A stretch of DNA of 12,094 bases from Desulfurellaceae bacterium. GTDB lineage: Bacteria; Campylobacterota_A; Desulfurellia; JAGGSF01. A program made the position numbers and the translations under genes. The stretch spans positions 1 through 12,094 of the forward strand of contig JAGMDW010000198.1 in assembly GCA_023128455.1 (NCBI GenBank), written 5' to 3'. The notes below the pieces were generated by a model, which was given only the letters and a program-made list of their open reading frames with translations, made no database searches and had not been told where the DNA came from. Below are positions 1 to 5,849 of this stretch, in pieces (within the stretch, counting starts at the first letter, position 1; each line of letters starts with the position of its first letter).

Positions 1-335
1 TTACTCTTTATCTCGGAAAGAGACATAGACAAGGCAACTGCTCTTACTCCACAGTTTATATCATAACCTACGCCACCTGGAGAAATAATACCTTTTTCTA
101 TATCAAACGCTGCAACTCCACCAATAGGAAATCCATATCCCTGATGGCCATCAGGCATAAGCAATGCTCTTTTCACGATACCCGGCAGGTAGGTAATGTT
201 AATCAACTGCTCAATTGTCCTGTCGGCTTTTACCTTTTCCAAAAGTACCTCATTGATATACATTCTTGCCGGAACAAGCATATCGCCTTCTCTTTCAATA
301 TCATATATAAAAGGAGAAACCTTAATAATTGTCAT
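1..335 (-). CDS. rtcB: RtcB RNA ligase, N-terminal part (cut by window edge)
   Basis: GTP- and Mn-dependent RNA ligase that joins 2',3'-cyclic phosphate or 3'-phosphate ends to 5'-OH ends, in RNA repair or tRNA splicing. The visible 111 codons stay open to the window edge; the full family protein is about 400-500 residues. Diagnostic motifs are MPDGHQGYGFPIGG (about residues 60-73) and GGVGYDINCGVRA (about 88-100). Asp92 and Cys95 of the second motif correspond to Mn ligands of characterised RtcB proteins. The start is ATG at 335-333, with a GAAGGAG SD at 341-347 and 5-nt spacing. The ATG overlaps the stop codon of an upstream mini-ORF (ATGA), and the archease gene lies just upstream on the same strand, which supports joint expression. 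The catalytic histidines lie outside the window, so activity cannot be judged here. The family assignment is secure. Confidence 0.96.
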   Translation of the reverse strand, partial: MTIIKVSPFIYDIEREGDMLVPARMYINEVLLEKVKADRTIEQLINITYLPGIVKRALLMPDGHQGYGFPIGGVAAFDIEKGIISPGGVGYDINCGVRAVALSMSLSEIKS

Positions 336-379
336 AAAAGCTCCTTCGGGGGTTTTACGGCAATTCGCAGAATTGTCAT
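332..379 (-). CDS. mini-ORF 2 (15 aa), stop/start-coupled to rtcB
   Basis: A 15-codon reading frame, MTILRIAVKPPKELL. Its ATG (379-377) has a GGAGG SD at 385-389, 5 nt upstream, as good as any ribosome site in the window. Its TGA (334-332) overlaps the rtcB ATG in an ATGA junction, and its own ATG overlaps the stop of mini-ORF 1. It occupies the second of two 44-nt tandem units. I recognise no product. It could be a short translated leader that carries ribosomes into rtcB, or simply a by-product of a repeat that contains a start site. Translation is inferred from the SD and the junctions only. Confidence 0.45.
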   Translation of the reverse strand: MTILRIAVKPPKELL

Positions 380-423
380 AAAAACCTCCGATTTTTACGG
401 CTCAAATCTATGATTTGTGTCAT
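336..423 (-). repeat. two tandem 44-nt units between archease and rtcB
   Basis: On the minus strand, unit 1 is 423-380 and unit 2 is 379-336. Both read in the same order: ATGACA, a 6-bp hairpin with a 3-nt loop, CCGTAAAA, an SD (GGAGG or GAAGGAG) and a short T tract that runs into the next ATGA. The hairpins are at 403-417 (CAAATC/GATTTG arms) and 361-375 (CAATTC/GAATTG arms). The units are diverged in sequence but have the same length and element order. The third ATGACAATT is the start of rtcB itself. Confidence 0.85.
376..423 (-). CDS. mini-ORF 1 (15 aa), coupled to the archease stop codon
   Basis: A 15-codon frame, MTQIIDLSRKNRRFL, of the same length as mini-ORF 2. Its ATG (423-421) overlaps the archease TGA (422-420) and its TGA (378-376) overlaps the ATG of mini-ORF 2. 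There is no clear SD at the end of archease, so initiation would depend on ribosomes terminating there. The peptide is basic, with no signal or membrane segment. No homologue is recognised. It may function as a translational relay rather than as a peptide. Confidence 0.4.
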   Translation of the reverse strand: MTQIIDLSRKNRRFL

Positions 424-824
424 ACATCAAAAACGATATTCGTCCTCCATTTGTGGCTTTCTCTTTCTATCTTTAAATATTCATAGGTTGCCGCTTTTAT
501 CTCCGTCTTCAGTCTATCTTTATCTTTATCAAAATAGTAACCAGACGCCTCTATTTCCAGTTTTTCGTTTATCTTTACTTTACAATCCACGCACACAAAT
601 CTATAGGTATAAAAGAGGTATAAAAACTCGTTCAACATGTCTATTAAAGCATCTTCTTCATCTATACAATCAATCTTTAATTTTTTTATATCTTCTATGC
701 GTTTTTCTCCCTTAATCATAATATCATACATAGACAAAACAGCATTGGCAAAAAGCTTTTCTTTTGTCTCTCCAAATACACTAATATAGATATCAGCAGT
801 ATGATTAAGAAAAATATAATCCAT
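420..824 (-). CDS. Archease, RtcB-activating protein
   Basis: Small protein that speeds RtcB guanylylation and turnover and can broaden its nucleotide use; it acts in the cytoplasm with RtcB. The 134 residues match the family length (about 130-150). Visible family features are HTADIYI at 8-14, where Asp11 is the conserved N-terminal acidic residue, EDALIDMLNEFLYLF at 57-71, EIKAATYEYLKI at 108-119, and the C-terminal IVFDV with Asp133, the second conserved acidic position. The start is ATG at 824; there is no convincing SD, but a weak -10-like TAAACT lies at 835-830, so the transcript may be nearly leaderless. Its stop overlaps mini-ORF 1, and rtcB follows, the usual genomic pairing for this family. 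Confidence 0.93.
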   Translation of the reverse strand: MDYIFLNHTADIYISVFGETKEKLFANAVLSMYDIMIKGEKRIEDIKKLKIDCIDEEDALIDMLNEFLYLFYTYRFVCVDCKVKINEKLEIEASGYYFDKDKDRLKTEIKAATYEYLKIERESHKWRTNIVFDV

Positions 825-829
825 AATTT

Positions 830-859
830 AGTTTATCTGAATACTAAACAAAAAATCAA
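830..859 (-). promoter_or_regulatory. possible archease-rtcB promoter, near-leaderless
   Basis: Minus strand TTGATT (859-854) and TAAACT (835-830) are 4/6 matches with 18-nt spacing. The predicted transcript start falls at the archease ATG. It mirrors the nadA-side candidate across the palindrome. Tentative, because AT-rich DNA gives many such matches. Confidence 0.22.
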
Positions 860-889
860 GCAAATCCGTTCAGATTTGCTTGATTTTTT
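850..889. repeat. 17-bp-arm palindrome between archease and nadA (terminator-like or operator)
   Basis: Perfect inverted repeat: arms 850-866 and 873-889 (core AATCAAGCAAATC / GATTTGCTTGATT) around a 6-nt loop, CGTTCA. A run of six T follows the stem on both strands, so it looks like a bidirectional intrinsic terminator. It lies between two divergent start codons (824 and 916), where a terminator would have no gene to end. Alternatives are an attenuator for nadA or a dimeric regulator site; each arm carries an outward-facing TTGATT (-35-like). Confidence 0.7.
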
Positions 890-908
890 AGATTTAATTT
901 TATATCCT
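880..908 (+). promoter_or_regulatory. possible nadAC promoter, near-leaderless
   Basis: TTGATT (880-885) and TATCCT (903-908) are each 4/6 matches to -35 and -10 consensus, with 17-nt spacing. The predicted start of transcription is at about 915, immediately before the nadA ATG, which has no SD. The match is weak and the region is AT-rich, so this is tentative. Confidence 0.25.
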
Positions 909-915
909 TTGCAAA

Positions 916-1827
916 ATGAATAATGAAGAATTAATTGATGAAATAAACACATTAAAGAAGCAAAAAAATGCGGTTATCTTGGCTCATTATTACGAAATAG
1001 ATCCTATTCAGGCCATTGCCGATTTCACCGGTGATTCCCTGGCTTTAGCCGTTGCTGCATCTAAAACGGATGCCGCTATTATCGTTTTTTGCGGGGTGCG
1101 TTTCATGGCAGAGACGGCAAAGATCATCTCTCCTCAGAAAAAGGTTTTATTACCTGCTGCTGATGCTGGTTGTCCATTGGCAGATTTTGCAACAAAAGAC
1201 ACTGTTTTAAGAAAGAAAAAAGAATTGGGAGATGTTGCCGTCGTTTCCTATGTGAACACGACAGCAGAGGTAAAGACTGTCTCTGATATCTGTTGTACTT
1301 CTGCCAATGCTGTAGATGTGGTAAAAGCTATCCCTCAAAATAGGATTTTATTTGTTCCTGATAAAAACTTAGGAGAATATGTAAAAAAGAATGTGCCTGA
1401 TAAAGAGATACTCCTCTGGGACGGTTATTGCTATGTGCATACAGCAATTAAGAAAAAAGATATATTGAAAATTAAAGAAAAATATCCTGATGCAAAGTTA
1501 GCCGCCCATCCTGAATGCAGTAAAGAGATCAGAGATATGGCAGATGCAATTGGTTCTACCACAGGCGTTATAAATTTTGCCACTCAAACTAATATAAAAA
1601 GGGTCATTATCGGCACAGAACAAGGTGTAACCTATCCTATAAAAAAGAAAGTGCCAGAAAAAGAACTATTTATTTTAAAAGAAGCAATCTGTAAAGATAT
1701 GAAAAAAACGGATATGCTAAAATTGAGAGATGCCTTATTATATGAACGGTATGAAATAAAACTTCCAGCCTATATATTGGAAAATGCGCGCAAACCTATA
1801 CAGAGAATGCTTAAACTTAAAACATGA
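916..1827 (+). CDS. nadA: Quinolinate synthase NadA
   Basis: 4Fe-4S enzyme that condenses iminoaspartate with dihydroxyacetone phosphate to quinolinate, the first committed precursor of the NAD pyridine ring. The 303 residues match the short form of the family. Seen: ILAHYYEIDPIQAIADFTGDS at 21-41 in two adjoining parts (substrate region), and the three cluster cysteines Cys86 (AGCPLAD), Cys172 (GYCYVH) and Cys259 (ICKDMKK). Their 86/87-residue spacing is that of characterised NadA proteins. HPEC at 198-201, GSTTG at 213-217 and EQGVTYPI at 235-242 are also typical. The start is ATG at 916, with no visible SD. nadC follows with an ATGA overlap. No nadB lies alongside, so iminoaspartate must come from L-aspartate oxidase or aspartate dehydrogenase encoded elsewhere. 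Confidence 0.97.
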   Translation: MNNEELIDEINTLKKQKNAVILAHYYEIDPIQAIADFTGDSLALAVAASKTDAAIIVFCGVRFMAETAKIISPQKKVLLPAADAGCPLADFATKDTVLRKKKELGDVAVVSYVNTTAEVKTVSDICCTSANAVDVVKAIPQNRILFVPDKNLGEYVKKNVPDKEILLWDGYCYVHTAIKKKDILKIKEKYPDAKLAAHPECSKEIRDMADAIGSTTGVINFATQTNIKRVIIGTEQGVTYPIKKKVPEKELFILKEAICKDMKKTDMLKLRDALLYERYEIKLPAYILENARKPIQRMLKLKT

Positions 1828-2651
1828 ATCCTTTATTTTTGGAAAATCTATTAAGGAATTATCTTTTAGAAGATGCCCACTATAGTGATTTAACTACAGA
1901 TTCTATTGCTTCAGGCAAAACTTGTGATGCCTATATTTTAACCAAAAAAGATGGCATACTGGCAGGAGGTATATTTTTAGAACCTCTATTCAAACTGCTT
2001 GATAAAAATACAGAAATAGAACTGTTGAAAGGTGAAGGGAAAAAGATAAAAAAAGGAGACATCGTTGCTCATATAAGAGGAAAAGATAAAACAATACTTT
2101 ACGGAGAAAGAACAGCTTTAAATATTGTTCAGAGATGTTCTGGTATTGCCACAAAAACATATAGGTTAAGTTCAATCATAAAAAACTATAAAGCCCAGCT
2201 TACAGATACCAGAAAAACAACACCCGGTTTTCGTTACTTTGAAAAATACGCGGTTAGGATAGGCGGAGGGACAAACCACAGGATGGGTCTGTTTGATTGT
2301 GTCCTTATTAAAGACAATCATATAAAGATCGCAGGTAGTATAAAAGAGGCGGTAAAAAGAGTTAAAAAAACTATTCCATTTACTACCAAGATTGAAATCG
2401 AAGTAGAAAACTTAAAGATGTTGAAAGAGGCACTGTCTTTAAAGACTGACATAATTATGTTGGACAACATGGATATAGAAAAGATGGAAAAAGTAGTAGA
2501 AATAGCAAGTGGAAAAGTAATCTTAGAAGCTTCAGGCAATATAGATGAAAGAAATATTGAACAGGTAGCGAAAACAGGAGTGAATTATATATCTTGCGGG
2601 GCTATAATTCATCATGCAGTATGGCTGGATATGAGCATGAAGATCAGTTAA
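1824..2651 (+). CDS. nadC: Nicotinate-nucleotide pyrophosphorylase (quinolinate phosphoribosyltransferase)
   Basis: Converts quinolinate and PRPP to nicotinate mononucleotide, CO2 and pyrophosphate, directly after NadA. The length of 275 residues is typical. Motifs: LTDTRKTTPGFR at 126-137, YAVRIGGGTNHRMGLFD at 142-158, LIKDNHI at 161-167, EIEVEN at 191-196, IMLDNM at 211-216 and LEASGNI at 234-240, together forming the phosphate and PRPP sites of the barrel. The start ATG (1824-1826) overlaps the nadA stop TGA (1825-1827), so the pair is translationally coupled in one operon. Its 3' end overlaps that of convergent pgeF by 8 bases (2644-2651), and I see no clear terminator there. Nothing appears missing. 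Confidence 0.97.
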   Translation: MNPLFLENLLRNYLLEDAHYSDLTTDSIASGKTCDAYILTKKDGILAGGIFLEPLFKLLDKNTEIELLKGEGKKIKKGDIVAHIRGKDKTILYGERTALNIVQRCSGIATKTYRLSSIIKNYKAQLTDTRKTTPGFRYFEKYAVRIGGGTNHRMGLFDCVLIKDNHIKIAGSIKEAVKRVKKTIPFTTKIEIEVENLKMLKEALSLKTDIIMLDNMDIEKMEKVVEIASGKVILEASGNIDERNIEQVAKTGVNYISCGAIIHHAVWLDMSMKIS

Positions 2652-3402
2652 GCATAATACCTGATATCATTCTTCCCGTTTTTCTATCCCTTCTGTAGGA
2701 AAAAAATATCTTATTTTCTTTTGTGCATAAATTTAAGGAATATATATTTGACATTAAAACACCCATAGATTTTGCAAGGAATATATTCGCCTTCAATAAA
2801 GAAGCGTAAAATTTGTTATTTTTTTCACTAAAACATTTTAAAGGAAATTTTTTAGCAATTTCTTTACTTACCTCATAACAATCCTCACAGATATAAGGAC
2901 CTGTAAATACCAGAATATCTTCTGATTTGGTGTTAAACTTTTGATAAAGAGTAGAAATTGTTTTACCCAATATATTTTTAACAGTTCCTCTCCGCCCGGC
3001 ATGGATAGCAGCAGCAACATTATTTTTCTTGTCTAAAAGCATTACGGGTAGACAATCTGCCGTTTTTACTCCAATAAAAACCCTTTTTTGCGCAGTTATA
3101 ATGGCATCTCCTTGCCTTTGTTTATATTCGCTACCATTATAGATAAATACATTATCCGAATGAATCTGATTAAGAGTAATAATTTTATAAGCTTTTGTAA
3201 CTTCCTTTAACTTGGCAAAATTTTTCTTTACATCTTCAGGGTCGTCTCCAACCTGAAAACTAAAATTAAAGGAAGAAAATGGTTCTTTGCTTAAACCACC
3301 AAAGCGTGAAAAGAAAAAACATAATACATTATATCTTCCTGCTAAAAGAGATTTAAAATAAACAACACCTTCTTTTTCTACTTTAATGAAATCTTTTTCC
3401 AT
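2644..3402 (-). CDS. pgeF: PgeF/YfiH family (laccase-domain, DUF152) purine nucleosidase-type enzyme
   Basis: The family (YfiH, LACC1/FAMIN) contains zinc-dependent enzymes with purine nucleoside phosphorylase or adenosine deaminase activity. In E. coli, PgeF removes wrongly made UDP-MurNAc-L-serine. The length is 252 residues, as usual. Seen: FSRFGGLSKEPFSSFNF at 31-47 (family N-terminal motif), VGDDPEDV at 51-58, then the metal-site residues His81 (NQIHSDNV), Cys117 (TADCLPV) and His134 (IHAGRRG), and TGPYICEDCYEV at 168-179. The last metal motif is usually HAGWRG; here Trp is Arg. The start is ATG at 3402, with no SD, only four bases after the T run of the citrate synthase terminator. It probably depends on read-through or a promoter not recognised here. 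Which substrate it uses cannot be read from sequence. Confidence 0.92.
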   Translation of the reverse strand: MEKDFIKVEKEGVVYFKSLLAGRYNVLCFFFSRFGGLSKEPFSSFNFSFQVGDDPEDVKKNFAKLKEVTKAYKIITLNQIHSDNVFIYNGSEYKQRQGDAIITAQKRVFIGVKTADCLPVMLLDKKNNVAAAIHAGRRGTVKNILGKTISTLYQKFNTKSEDILVFTGPYICEDCYEVSKEIAKKFPLKCFSEKNNKFYASLLKANIFLAKSMGVLMSNIYSLNLCTKENKIFFSYRRDRKTGRMISGIMLN

Positions 3403-3406
3403 AAAT

Positions 3407-3437
3407 AAAAAAGGGGTGCATATATATGCACCCCTTT
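3407..3437 (-). terminator. intrinsic terminator of the citrate synthase gene
   Basis: The arms AAAGGGGTGCA (3410-3420) and TGCACCCCTTT (3427-3437) enclose a TATATA loop. On the minus strand a six-T run (3412-3407) ends the structure. It starts 23 bases after the gltA stop codon and its T run ends four bases before the pgeF ATG, so it separates the two genes. Confidence 0.9.
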
Positions 3438-3460
3438 ACTCTTTAAAAAAACTTCCCTCG

Positions 3461-4765
3461 CTATTTGATTCCTGCAATCTTCTCCAGCATATCTGTAGTA
3501 AGAGATTTTGGTCTCTCAAGGGCCTGACCTAAAGCTCTATCCCAGATAACATTGGCAGTTACACCGAATGCTCTACCAATATTAAACAAGCAGGTATAGA
3601 ACTCATATTCCTGAACACCATAATACCACTGGATACAACCGGAATGTGCATCAACATTTGGCCATGGATTTTTTGCCTTTCCCTGTTCCGTTAAAATGTC
3701 AGGAACTACCTCGAACAATCCGCTTACATACTTGAATGTCAAATCATCAGGTAGATGCTTCATAGCAAATTCTCTCTGAGCCATGTATCTGGGGTCAGTC
3801 TTTCTCAAAACGGCATGACCATAACCTGGTATTACCTGACCCGAATTCAATAAATCCCAGCAGAATTTCTTCAATAATTCCTCAGTAGGCTCCTCATAAT
3901 TCAATTTTTCCATCATACCCTGTATCCACTTCAATGTCTCCTGATTTGCCAAACCATGCAATGGACCAGCCAGACCATCGATCATAGCAGAAACTGAATA
4001 ATAGATATCTGCTAATCCGCTGGCAACTAAGTGACCGGTATGAGCAGAAACATTTCCACTCTCATGGTCAGAGTGCAACATGAAATACATCCTGGATACA
4101 TCGTCATAAGGCTCAGCAACACCTGCCATATAAGCAAAGTTTGCACCATAATCTAAATCTGGATCGGGCGCAATAGGTGTGTCATCCCTATACTTCATTC
4201 TGTAGATATAAGCACCAATGGTAGCCATCTTTGGCATTAGATCCATAACATCTTCATACATTGGATCCCAAGCCGTAAACTTTCCCAATTTGCCTTCATC
4301 ATAAGTCTTGAAGAACTTAGATTCTCTCTGCAGAGCAACTACTGCCGCAGAGAACATAGACATTGCTCGAGCATCCCTCGGAAATGCTCTCAAAATATCA
4401 ATCACATACTGAGGAAGCTCATATCTTGTGCTCCACTCTGCCCTTATATCAGCAACATCTTCTTCTGTGGGCATATCGCCTGTTAAAAGCAGATAAAAAT
4501 GACCCTCATCATAAGGCATATCTTTCCCAGGTGGTTTCGGCAACTTTTCCAAGCACTCGGGAATGGTATAACCACGGAATCTAATGCCCTCCATAGGATC
4601 AAGGTAAGAAATATCCGTTACCAAAGACTTTATGCCTCTCATTCCACCATACAGCTGACTGATGGTAACTTCATCTACCTTATCCTTGCCGTGTTCTTTG
4701 AGCAATTTTACAATCCTCGGTCGCCATTCGTCAATCTTCTTTGCCAATACTTCTTTCAATGCCAT
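3461..4765 (-). CDS. gltA: Citrate synthase, mitochondrial (eukaryotic) type
   Basis: Condenses acetyl-CoA and oxaloacetate to citrate at the entry of the TCA cycle. The 434 residues match the longer mitochondrial-type enzymes, not the usual bacterial hexameric type. Motifs resemble pig heart enzyme closely: HSDHESGNVSAHTGHLV at 231-247, GLAGPLHGLANQE at 264-276 with His270, PGYGHAVLRKTDPR at 313-326 with His317, and NVDAHSG at 370-376 with Asp372 (pig His274, His320, Asp375). Bacterial examples are known, for instance in Geobacter. The ATG at 4765-4763 was chosen because GGGAGG (4772-4777) lies 6 nt upstream; an in-frame TTG six bases earlier touches that SD and is unlikely. It is a single-gene unit with its own promoter and terminator, and by eye uses more AAG, GAG and CTG codons than its neighbours, which suggests high expression. 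Confidence 0.96.
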   Translation of the reverse strand: MALKEVLAKKIDEWRPRIVKLLKEHGKDKVDEVTISQLYGGMRGIKSLVTDISYLDPMEGIRFRGYTIPECLEKLPKPPGKDMPYDEGHFYLLLTGDMPTEEDVADIRAEWSTRYELPQYVIDILRAFPRDARAMSMFSAAVVALQRESKFFKTYDEGKLGKFTAWDPMYEDVMDLMPKMATIGAYIYRMKYRDDTPIAPDPDLDYGANFAYMAGVAEPYDDVSRMYFMLHSDHESGNVSAHTGHLVASGLADIYYSVSAMIDGLAGPLHGLANQETLKWIQGMMEKLNYEEPTEELLKKFCWDLLNSGQVIPGYGHAVLRKTDPRYMAQREFAMKHLPDDLTFKYVSGLFEVVPDILTEQGKAKNPWPNVDAHSGCIQWYYGVQEYEFYTCLFNIGRAFGVTANVIWDRALGQALERPKSLTTDMLEKIAGIK

Positions 4766-4771
4766 CTCCAA

Positions 4772-4777
4772 CCTCCC
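4772..4777 (-). promoter_or_regulatory. Shine-Dalgarno site deciding the citrate synthase start
   Basis: Minus-strand GGGAGG, 6 nt before the ATG at 4765. It abuts the alternative TTG at 4771, which rules that codon out as the start. Confidence 0.85.
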
Positions 4778-4825
4778 TTACATATAATTTATATTTTACC
4801 TTTACTTTATTCCACCTAACGATTA

Positions 4826-4854
4826 TTTTTACCATCTTATACTAAAGATGTCAA
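4826..4854 (-). promoter_or_regulatory. citrate synthase promoter
   Basis: Minus strand: perfect -35 TTGACA (4854-4849), 17-nt spacer, and TAAAAA (4831-4826) as a 4/6 -10 box. The predicted transcript start is near 4819, giving a leader of about 54 nt that contains the GGGAGG SD. This is the best sigma-70-type promoter in the window. Confidence 0.6.
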
Positions 4855-4939
4855 GCAAAGTTTTGCTTTCAAACGGCTCAATTAAATACCTGCTTATTTG
4901 GAAATAAAAAAATATATAGAAGAAAAATAAAAATGGATA

Positions 4940-4945
4940 TATAAT
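4940..4945 (+). promoter_or_regulatory. possible -10 box of a leaderless nadK transcript
   Basis: A perfect TATAAT lies 7 nt before the nadK ATG at 4953, placing the predicted transcript start at about 4952. There is no SD in front of the ATG, and no good -35 at 17 nt (TAGAAG). The AT-richness lowers confidence. Confidence 0.4.
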
Positions 4946-4952
4946 AAAAAAC

Positions 4953-5849
4953 ATGTTTACAAAGATAGGTGTAATAGCCAAACCGGATGTAGAAGATATC
5001 AATAATTTGTTACAGAAATTAAAACAATACTTTTGCAAAAAGGGAAAGATAGTATTCTTAGAAGAGAAGGCAGCAGAATTTATCGGAGAAAAAGGACTAA
5101 AAAGAGAAGAATTCATAAACTATATTGACCTGCTTATTGTCTTAGGTGGTGATGGGACAATGCTCTCTGCTGTGAGAACGATAAATGAATCCGGCAGAAA
5201 TATACCCATTCTCGGTGTAAACTTAGGAAGAATAGGGTTCCTTACAGAAGTGCCCTTAAACATGCTCTTTCAAACACTGAATAACATTGAAAACAATCAA
5301 TTTGGTATTGAATCACGCATGATGATTGATGCGTATATTTATCGCAGCGAAAAAGAGATAAAGAAATTTAGCGTCTTAAATGATGTTGTGATAAACAAAA
5401 CCGCTCTTGCTCGACTGATTAGTGTAAGGGCTTCCGCTAAAGACAAGGATAGCTCTAAAAAATTTTTGACCACATTTCATGCCGACGGTCTAATTATCTC
5501 TACTCCTACCGGTTCTACCGCTTATTCACTTGCTGCAGGTGGACCTATCATTTATCCCTTATTAGATTCATTTATCGTCACACCTATTTGTCCTCACACA
5601 TTATCCAACAGGTCACTTGTCTTGCCTGATTGTTTTTCCATATATCTTGAGTTGGAAGAATATAATCCTGATACAATACTTACACTGGATGGGCAGTTTG
5701 GATTTGATTTAGAAGAAGGAGATTATATATTGATTAAAAAGTCGTCAAAACGGATAAAATTCATTACCCCTCCTCAAAAAAACTACTTCAATGTTTTGCG
5801 AACGAAATTAGGATGGGAAGAAAGAAAAACTCGAAAGACAATCAAATAG
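4953..5849 (+). CDS. nadK: NAD kinase
   Basis: Phosphorylates NAD to NADP with ATP or polyphosphate. The 298 residues are the normal length. Seen: MFTKIGVIAKP at the N-terminus (family start, supporting the ATG at 4953), LGGDGTML at 64-71 with the catalytic Asp67, VNLGRIGFLTEV at 89-100, LNDVVINK at 142-149 (NAD-binding position, often NE rather than ND), HADGLIISTPTGSTAYSLAA at 176-195, and PICPHTLSNRSLVLP at 211-225. It is transcribed divergently from gltA and convergently with mrdA; the last codons and stop are inside a shared terminator hairpin. It is functionally linked with nadA-nadC but in a different transcription unit. No lesion is seen. Confidence 0.97.
   Translation: MFTKIGVIAKPDVEDINNLLQKLKQYFCKKGKIVFLEEKAAEFIGEKGLKREEFINYIDLLIVLGGDGTMLSAVRTINESGRNIPILGVNLGRIGFLTEVPLNMLFQTLNNIENNQFGIESRMMIDAYIYRSEKEIKKFSVLNDVVINKTALARLISVRASAKDKDSSKKFLTTFHADGLIISTPTGSTAYSLAAGGPIIYPLLDSFIVTPICPHTLSNRSLVLPDCFSIYLELEEYNPDTILTLDGQFGFDLEEGDYILIKKSSKRIKFITPPQKNYFNVLRTKLGWEERKTRKTIK

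Noticed and set aside
144..413. 89-codon plus-strand frame opposite rtcB and the repeat units
   Set aside because: It lies antisense to the unmistakable RtcB motifs and the mini-ORF units, has no SD and resembles no protein; a shadow frame.
332..423. Short CRISPR array
   Set aside because: Only two diverged units, no constant repeat with variable spacers, and every unit carries SD and start/stop signals instead; no cas genes.
890..915. Riboswitch or NAD-sensing leader before nadA
   Set aside because: Only 26 bases separate the palindrome from the ATG and no known conserved aptamer core is visible.
2620..2680. Terminator between convergent nadC and pgeF
   Set aside because: Only a 5-bp ATCAG/CTGAT match with a long loop and no T run; not enough to call.
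4763..4771. TTG at 4771 as the citrate synthase start
   Set aside because: The GGGAGG SD touches this TTG with no spacer; the ATG at 4765 has ideal 6-nt spacing.
4363..4819. Plus-strand frames of 73 and 106 codons over the citrate synthase gene
   Set aside because: They are antisense to highly conserved citrate synthase coding sequence and its promoter region, without ribosome sites.
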